A stretch of 64,000 nucleotides of DNA from Amycolatopsis oliviviridis (GTDB lineage Bacteria; Actinomycetota; Actinomycetes; Mycobacteriales; Pseudonocardiaceae). Under the pieces are notes generated by a model. That model ran no database searches. It was not told the DNA's origin and worked only from the letters and a program-made list of their open reading frames with translations. Each line of letters opens with the position of its first letter. Position 1 is the stretch's first letter. Positions 58,717 through 64,000 of the stretch are shown here, in pieces. The position numbers and the translations under genes are program-made. The stretch is from the NCBI RefSeq assembly GCF_014654365.1, contig NZ_BNAY01000011.1, forward strand, positions 62,001 through 126,000. The letters run 5' to 3'.

Positions 58717-60006
58717 TCACTGTCCACAGGGGATTGCCAGCCATTCGCCGGGCTGGATGCTCTTCTTGACGTCGTCGAGCTGCTTGAGCAGGATGTCCAG
58801 CCGGTCCCGGTTGCTCAGGTATTCCAGGACGGCACGGTGGAAGGCGCCGGTCATCGTCGCGGGCATCAGGTCGGAGGCGTCGAAGCACAAGGCGGACGCC
58901 GAGGTGATCGTGTCCGCGACCTTCCGGCTCACCTGGTCCGGATAGACGTCGAGGCCGAGCTTCTTGTGAGCGGAGAACGCGTTCGCGCGGGGAATCGACG
59001 GCCAGATCCGCTGTGCCTTCTCCGAGGCCAGGTATTCGATCAGTTTTCGTGCCTGGGGCGTGTTCTTGAACATGCCCGCCAGGTCGGCGGCGACCTCGGA
59101 GACGTCCCGTCCGGGGAAGGAGAGGAAGTCGAAATCGGTGCCGGGCTCGGGGAACGACCCGTCGGGCCGCTTGAAGTTCTGGTAGCGGCTCATGATGAAC
59201 GACGCCTGGTGTTCGAGCGCGCAGCCCGGCGGGTCGGTGAACATCCGCTTGCCCGCGTCGCCGAAGTCGGTCAGCAGCGCGGCCGCGGTGCCACCGCGGA
59301 TCGCGGCGGGTTCGAGTACGGAACCCCAGTCCAGCCAAGCCTGTTTGACCTCCGGTGAGGTCCAGTCCAGGCTGCCCGACGCCCACCGCCAGTACCGGTC
59401 GGGGCCCGCCGAATGCAGCAGGATGTCCTCGATCCAGTCCGTTCCCGGCCAGCCCGAGGTGGGCGGGGCCCCCATCCCGACACACCACGGCGTACCGCCC
59501 GCCGCCGTCAGCCCGGCGGAGAACGTGCGGAGACCTTCGAACGTCGTCGGGCGGATCCCGGTCAGCCGGGCCGGGTTGTACCAGATCAGGCTCTTGAGAT
59601 CGGCCTTCACCGCGACCGCGTACAGCGTCTGGGTGCCGATCTTCTGGAGGGTCACCCACTGCGGGCTGAAGGACCGGTTCACGGCGGTGGAGAGGTCGTC
59701 GTCGAGCGGCAGCAGGTCGCCCGACTTCTGGTACTTGGCCAGCACTCCCGCGTTGGGCAGGACGGCCACGTCCGGCGGGGTACCGCGCTGGACGTCGGAG
59801 GCGAGCACCTGGTCGACGGCACGCGTTCCCTGGTAGAGGTAGTCGATCCCGGTGTCGGCCTTGAACGCGTCCAGCACCTGCCGGAAGGCCTTTTCCTCCT
59901 CCCCGCTCCAGGACGCGAGGACGACGACCGGTCCGTCCTCCACCGACGCCGAACAGCCGCCCGCCACCAGCGACAGCGCCATCACCGAAGCCAGCAGGCG
60001 TTTCAC
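58717..60006 (-). CDS. Lipoprotein solute-binding protein, GlnH-like role proposed
   Basis: GTG 60006 overlaps the upstream stop by three or four bases and gives 429 residues. MKRLLASVMALSLVAGGC is a lipoprotein signal with lipobox cysteine C18. The mature part is a family 1 (carbohydrate-type) extracellular binding protein: VVVLASWSGEEEKAFRQVLDAFK, TPPDVAVLPNAGVLAKYQKS, GWPGTDWIEDILLHSAGPDRY, and FLSFPGRDVSEVAADLAGMF. No ABC permease or ATPase accompanies it. Next to a GlnX-like membrane protein and a PknG kinase it is more likely a sensor than a transporter subunit. It is longer than mycobacterial GlnH, so the ligand may differ. Confidence 0.85.
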   Translation of the reverse strand: MKRLLASVMALSLVAGGCSASVEDGPVVVLASWSGEEEKAFRQVLDAFKADTGIDYLYQGTRAVDQVLASDVQRGTPPDVAVLPNAGVLAKYQKSGDLLPLDDDLSTAVNRSFSPQWVTLQKIGTQTLYAVAVKADLKSLIWYNPARLTGIRPTTFEGLRTFSAGLTAAGGTPWCVGMGAPPTSGWPGTDWIEDILLHSAGPDRYWRWASGSLDWTSPEVKQAWLDWGSVLEPAAIRGGTAAALLTDFGDAGKRMFTDPPGCALEHQASFIMSRYQNFKRPDGSFPEPGTDFDFLSFPGRDVSEVAADLAGMFKNTPQARKLIEYLASEKAQRIWPSIPRANAFSAHKKLGLDVYPDQVSRKVADTITSASALCFDASDLMPATMTGAFHRAVLEYLSNRDRLDILLKQLDDVKKSIQPGEWLAIPCGQ

Positions 60007-61091
60007 CGGCGGTACCGGTATTCGTCGATCCGGGCGTGCAGCCCGAGCAGGACCAGTCCGCCCGCGAGCAGGGTGCCCGCCGGGATCAGGAACTCCCTGC
60101 CGCCGGACTCGGCCGCGTCGGAGGCGTCGGCCGCCACCGCCTTCACGCCCGCCGTCGCCACCCGCGTGTTGTCCGTCGCCACCGTGGTGGTCTGTCGCGC
60201 CTTCGACCGGAATTCGTCCGCCGTGAACCCGCATCCCTGCTCCTCGTCGCAGTACTCGGTCAGCAGGTCGGCGAGCCGTCGCTGGCCCGCGTCGTCGGCG
60301 GCCTGGATCTGCCCGCCCCGCGCGGCGGCGACACCGTCGAGCCGCTCCCCGACCGAATCCAGCCGGTCGCGGCTGATCAGCGTGAACACCAGGGCGGCCC
60401 CGATCGCGGTGACGAGCACGGTCGCCGCGAGCAACGGGACGTTCGCCACGCGGCGGAAGCGTTTCTTCAGGTACAGCTGGGTGAGCACAAGAAGCACCAG
60501 GAGGGCCAGCACCGGCAGAAGCCACAGCGGGAGCAAGGGGAGGCTCATCCCGGTGGACGACAGCTGCCGGTCCAGCGCGTCACGTTGCCTGCCCTGCAAC
60601 GCTTCCAGCTCCTCCAGGACCCCGCCGGGGGCGTGCAGCAGCCGTGAAGCGTGCCAGAGATCGACAGCGCCCAGCACGGCGGCGTCCGGCTGGCGGAAGT
60701 GGACGTCGGCCTGCCCGATGGAGCCCGAGTAGGCCGCGACCTGGCTTTCCACCACCTGCAGCGCGTTACCGCCGTCCTCCCCCGCCTGATTGAACTCCGC
60801 GACCCGCGCGAGGCTCTGGCTCGCCAGCGCCAGCTGATTCGCGTACTCCTGCCCCGGACCGGCGAGTTTCGCTTCGCCGGAGGCGAAACTCGCGACCGCG
60901 GCGGCGTCGGCGGCCACCAGTGCCGCGCGGGCGGCGGTCACTTCGAGCACCGCCTGCGAAGTGCGGTCGCGGACGGTCTCCGCGGTGTTCTGGACACTGT
61001 GGAACGCCCACAGCGAGACCACCAGGACCGCGAGGGTGAGCGCCAGCAGCGCGGTGCGGAGCCGGACCAGCCGCACCCGGGTCGGCGTCAC
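60003..61091 (-). CDS. GlnX-like four-helix membrane sensor
   Basis: A 362-residue protein. Membrane helices lie at about 13-31, 186-207, 219-239 and 334-351. This creates one large external helical domain (31-185, with long Ala-rich helices such as AVLEVTAARAALVAADAAAV) and a second (240-333, with a cysteine pair CDEEQGC). Both domains thus face outside, as in mycobacterial GlnX, which relays periplasmic GlnH binding to the kinase PknG. Sequence identity to GlnX cannot be judged here; the call rests on topology and the operon. It overlaps the vWA gene and the binding protein gene by four bases each. Confidence 0.75.
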   Translation of the reverse strand: MTPTRVRLVRLRTALLALTLAVLVVSLWAFHSVQNTAETVRDRTSQAVLEVTAARAALVAADAAAVASFASGEAKLAGPGQEYANQLALASQSLARVAEFNQAGEDGGNALQVVESQVAAYSGSIGQADVHFRQPDAAVLGAVDLWHASRLLHAPGGVLEELEALQGRQRDALDRQLSSTGMSLPLLPLWLLPVLALLVLLVLTQLYLKKRFRRVANVPLLAATVLVTAIGAALVFTLISRDRLDSVGERLDGVAAARGGQIQAADDAGQRRLADLLTEYCDEEQGCGFTADEFRSKARQTTTVATDNTRVATAGVKAVAADASDAAESGGREFLIPAGTLLAGGLVLLGLHARIDEYRYRR

Positions 61092-62500
61092 GAAACCGCC
61101 TCGCCGAACGGTCTTCCGCAGCCGACGCAGAAGTTCGCCCCGGCGGGGGAAAGCGCGGGACAGGCGGCGCAGGCGACCGGCGAGGCATCGAGCATCGGCC
61201 GATCTTCCTGCGGAAGAGCGATTTCCGAAACCCTCGACGGGATGACGACGTGCAAAGCGTGACTGCGCGTCGCGTCCGAGCGCAGGCGCACGACCCCTTT
61301 CTCCGCGTCGACGATCTCCACGACCCCCGAGAGACGGCTGAGCGTCTCTTCGTCACCCGCGGCCGTGGCCAGGGTGACCGCCCTCCCCCAGTACTGCTCG
61401 GCCGCGGCCTGGTCCCCCGCCGCGTAGGCGTCACCGCCGGCGGTCAGCGCTTCGCCGAGATCGGCCTGGGCCGCGTATTTCGAGACCATCGGGTGAACCA
61501 GCGTCGGCGGGACAGGATCGTGCGTCCACCGCCCGGCGATGGGCAGCGCGTCCTCGCCTGCCGTCGCCCCCGGAACGGGCACGAGTTCCGTCCAAGCGAG
61601 CTGGCGGTCCTGTCCGTGGCTGGGTTCGAGGTCGGGATCGAGATCGAGGATCAGCTGATAGTCCCGCGTCTCCTCGCTCGCGAACGAACCGAGTGAGAGC
61701 TCCAGCTCGCGGACGGCGACCTCCTGACACCGGTCGGTGAGGTCGTACTCGTCCGGGAACACCTGTTTGACCGACCGCAGCCTGCTGAACGGCATGGTGC
61801 CGATGCGCAGCCGGACCTCGGGCAGCACCTTCGTCATCGCGCTCTCGACGAGCTGCCGGAAATCCTCGGCGAGCCGGTCGTCGTCGACGACGGAATCGAC
61901 GTTCCCGCGCAGCACCCGGCCGATCTGGGTGAGTTCGGTGGGTTCCCAGCCGTCGCCGATTCCCCTGGCGTCGCAGACGAACCGGCCCTCGCAGCTGTTC
62001 AGCACGCTCATCAGGGCGGCCCTGGTCTGCGAATCGTTGCGGCCGTCGGTGAGGAGGATCGCGTGCCGGACGGCGTCGGGCGCCCGTTCGAAGAGTTCGC
62101 GGGCCTTGGTGAGCCAGGCGCCCATCGCGGTGCCGCCGACCGCCACGAGACGCTCGACAGCGGCACGGGCCTCCGCCCGGGTCCGCTCGGAAGCGGTCAC
62201 CAGGCCGTCCTCGGCCGGGTAGATCACGTTCGCGTGCTCGGTGCCCTGGATGACGGCGAACCGCACGCCGTCGGGGAGGACGTCGATGGCCGCCGCGGCG
62301 GCCCGCCGGGCCTCGCCGATCTTGGTGCTGGGGAAACGCATCGAGCTGGAGCAGTCGATCATCAGGACCTCGGCGGCCGACCGGCCGGCGGTACCTTCAC
62401 CGCCACGCGAGACGACCCGGACGATCGCGGTCATCGCCCGGTCGCCCTCCGCGAGGAACTTGTTCTGGTGCACCTCGATGCCCAGACTCGGCCGCGTCAT
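61088..62500 (-). CDS. Von Willebrand A domain protein with C-terminal zinc ribbon
   Basis: A 470-residue protein. The N-terminal vWA domain has a complete MIDAS: D49-C-S-S-S in VLMIDCSSSMRFP, a Thr in VGGTAMGAWLTKA near 123, and Asp in ILLTDGRNDSQTR near 152. A beta-sandwich region (about 230-330), a helical stretch with TPR-like character (GDAYAAGDQAAAEQYWGRAV), and a C-terminal zinc ribbon CAACPALSPAGANFCVGCGR (445-464) follow. Such proteins pair with Ser/Thr kinases and PP2C phosphatases in TerY-P type systems, so it is a likely kinase partner or substrate. It lies 10 bases after the pknG stop. Confidence 0.88.
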   Translation of the reverse strand: MTRPSLGIEVHQNKFLAEGDRAMTAIVRVVSRGGEGTAGRSAAEVLMIDCSSSMRFPSTKIGEARRAAAAAIDVLPDGVRFAVIQGTEHANVIYPAEDGLVTASERTRAEARAAVERLVAVGGTAMGAWLTKARELFERAPDAVRHAILLTDGRNDSQTRAALMSVLNSCEGRFVCDARGIGDGWEPTELTQIGRVLRGNVDSVVDDDRLAEDFRQLVESAMTKVLPEVRLRIGTMPFSRLRSVKQVFPDEYDLTDRCQEVAVRELELSLGSFASEETRDYQLILDLDPDLEPSHGQDRQLAWTELVPVPGATAGEDALPIAGRWTHDPVPPTLVHPMVSKYAAQADLGEALTAGGDAYAAGDQAAAEQYWGRAVTLATAAGDEETLSRLSGVVEIVDAEKGVVRLRSDATRSHALHVVIPSRVSEIALPQEDRPMLDASPVACAACPALSPAGANFCVGCGRPFGEAVS

Positions 62501-62510
62501 CGATCCCCTT

Positions 62511-64000
62511 TCACACGAAGGTCACCGGTCTCACCGCGTTGGCGAGATCGATCAGGACGTCGTGTGCCTCCGGCGAGGGCGCGTGGTGCGCGAGCCGCCG
62601 GTACGACCGGTCCAGCACGGTGCGGGCGCCCGTCTCGGCGGACCGCAGGATCTCGCCGTCGGTGATGCCGTCCTGCCCGAGGAGCACCCCCGCGAGCCCG
62701 GTCTCGCGCACGGCCGTCACCAGCCGGTCGAGGGCGTCACCGTCGAGGTCCAGCGCGGTCAGCCGGATCACGGCGTCGTCGAGTTCGGCCGACGCCGGGA
62801 GATCCCCGGTCCCCGGCATCGGCGCGGACAGCACCCGCACCCCGGCGATCCGCGCGGCCTCGTCGTAGCGCGAGAATTCCGGGACCTGGTCGAGGATCTC
62901 GACGGCGGCGGCGCGAGCGCCGCGCAGCAACCGGACCCGCGCGAGACCGAACGCCGCGCTGACCTGGGACCGGTCGCGCACCCACAGGGCGTCGTAGTAC
63001 CGCTCGGCGGCGGCCGCGCCGTTGAGGTGCTCCTCGCACAGGCCCAAGGCGAGTTTCGGCGGCTCCTCGCCGGGGATGTCCCGGTACACGGCGGTGAACT
63101 TCTCCTTGGCGGCGGCGAAATCGCCCTCGCCGAGCGCGAGCAGGCCCCGATGCCACGCCACCCGCCAGTCGTAGGGAGCGCGGTCGCCGAGGAGGCGTTC
63201 GGCCTCTGCCACCGCCAGCGCGCCTTCGACGGTCGCCCCGAGTTCCAGCCGGGCCCGGCACCGGCGGAACTCGACCTCGACCGAACCCGACACCTTGTCG
63301 AGTTTCTTCAGCAACCGCGCCGCGTCGGGAGCGCGGACGGCACGGAGGAAGCTCGCCTGCGGATCCTCGGGATCCTCCCGCGGTACCGGCAGGCCGACGG
63401 CGATCTCCGCGGCGGCCGGGCGCGCGCCGAGCGACACGGCCGTCCCCCGCGTCCAGTGCTCCAGCGGCGGCGCCTGGCCGAGTCCCGCGTCGAGCAGGAC
63501 CGCCCCTTCCGTGAACAGCGTGGATCCGGAGGGCCGGGATTGCTTGTCCCGCAAGGAAAGGATCTCGCCGAGCACCCCGTCGAGCTGGACCAGCATCTCG
63601 CGTGCGCTCGCGAATCGCTGGTCGAACGAAGCGGTCGCGCGGTCGAGGACGCGGAGGAACGACTCGATGCCGAACCGGACGCCGCGCGCGTCGGTGGTGA
63701 CCGACCAGCCGTCGCTGGCCTGGAAGAGTTCCCGCAGCGTCACGCCGACGGTGTGGATGTCGGACCGGACGGTGAGCCCGTGTTTCGCCCGTTCCCGCGG
63801 GGAGACCTGGTAGTGCTCGGTCCCGACGAGCGGGCTTTCGTCGTCGGCGATCTTGCGGATGGCGCCGAAATCGATGAGCTTGATCCGCTTCTCACCGTGG
63901 ATCACGTTGTCCGGCTTCATGTCGCAGTACAGCAGGCCCTCGCCGTGGAGGTAGTCGAGCGCGGTCAGGATCTCGCGTCCGTACGCCACGACGTGCTCGA
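62511..64000 (-). CDS. pknG: PknG-like Ser/Thr kinase with TPR domain, 5' end outside the window
   Basis: The frame continues past the window edge, so the N-terminus (in mycobacteria a rubredoxin plus kinase N-lobe) is missing. The kinase C-lobe is visible: GEGLLYCDMKPDNVI (catalytic loop, Asp), KLIDFGAIRKIADD (metal-binding DFG), and HTVGVTLRELF. As in Mycobacterium PknG, the HRD histidine is replaced (YCD). Behind it lies the helical TPR region: LALGEGDFAAAKEKFTAVYRD, SAAFGLARVRLLRGARAAAV, and the terminal DVLIDLANAVRPVTFV, which echoes the PknG C-terminus. It controls carbon and nitrogen flux in mycobacteria by phosphorylating GarA. Confidence 0.9.
   Translation of the reverse strand, partial: EHVVAYGREILTALDYLHGEGLLYCDMKPDNVIHGEKRIKLIDFGAIRKIADDESPLVGTEHYQVSPRERAKHGLTVRSDIHTVGVTLRELFQASDGWSVTTDARGVRFGIESFLRVLDRATASFDQRFASAREMLVQLDGVLGEILSLRDKQSRPSGSTLFTEGAVLLDAGLGQAPPLEHWTRGTAVSLGARPAAAEIAVGLPVPREDPEDPQASFLRAVRAPDAARLLKKLDKVSGSVEVEFRRCRARLELGATVEGALAVAEAERLLGDRAPYDWRVAWHRGLLALGEGDFAAAKEKFTAVYRDIPGEEPPKLALGLCEEHLNGAAAAERYYDALWVRDRSQVSAAFGLARVRLLRGARAAAVEILDQVPEFSRYDEAARIAGVRVLSAPMPGTGDLPASAELDDAVIRLTALDLDGDALDRLVTAVRETGLAGVLLGQDGITDGEILRSAETGARTVLDRSYRRLAHHAPSPEAHDVLIDLANAVRPVTFV

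Overview
The window is about 64 kb of high-GC, gene-dense chromosome from an actinomycete, almost certainly Amycolatopsis. The best evidence is a 1,032-codon gene at 15951-19049 that I recognise as the exo-beta-D-glucosaminidase CsxA of Amycolatopsis orientalis: D469 and E541, the known catalytic pair, fall exactly at codons 469 and 541. Other support comes from many GTG starts, frequent leaderless genes (a -10-like hexamer 6-7 bases before the start codon), an MmpS-like protein, and uvrB, coaE and rpsA lying near one another as in mycobacteria. No rRNA, tRNA, CRISPR array, phage or insertion sequence was seen.

Layout. 1-6200: a secreted HAF-repeat protein cut by the window edge, a possible 18-residue glycine-rich peptide, and several poorly known genes, including an orphan HExxH protein. 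6300-19050: a secreted GH29 alpha-L-fucosidase, a MerR regulator with a textbook 19-bp-spacer promoter followed by a BtrH-like enzyme, a truncated HNH endonuclease remnant next to a dispersed inverted repeat, a NERD-like/UvrD helicase, and csxA behind a CsnR-like operator. 19100-27300: small regulators, a Na+/H+ antiporter fused to a UBP zinc finger, a FetB-like permease, an MmpS-like protein, and an FGGY sugar kinase divergent from a LacI regulator. 27600-32150: a RES-type toxin/antitoxin pair, an S9 peptidase, and TerC behind a yybP-ykoY (Mn2+) riboswitch. 32350-39200: a single polypeptide joining an exported hydrolase to an ABC ATPase, with its permease, then an enoyl-CoA hydratase homologue and a secreted aminopeptidase. 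39270-52000: uvrB, a DUF5685 protein with a cysteine-rich tail, two tandem GT39 mannosyltransferase-like genes leading into a two-component system, coaE-grpB, and rpsA. 52200-58240: a methyltransferase, two paralogous GNAT acetyltransferases, and a TetR-controlled operon of a degenerate ABC ATPase and a YhgE/Pip membrane protein.

58380-64000 is the most interesting block. It is a minus-strand operon of a PknG-type kinase, a von Willebrand A protein with a zinc ribbon, a four-helix membrane sensor with the topology of GlnX, a lipoprotein solute-binding protein, and a trypsin-co-occurring-domain (CU044_2847-like) protein. Every junction is overlapping or nearly so, and no transporter permease or ATPase is present. 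It resembles the mycobacterial PknG-GlnX-GlnH nutrient-sensing module combined with the vWA-kinase pairing of TerY-P type systems.

Three families of repeats are dispersed between genes: a GTCCTCT inverted repeat (three copies), a 21-bp tandem/inverted array, and a 53-bp near-perfect hairpin.
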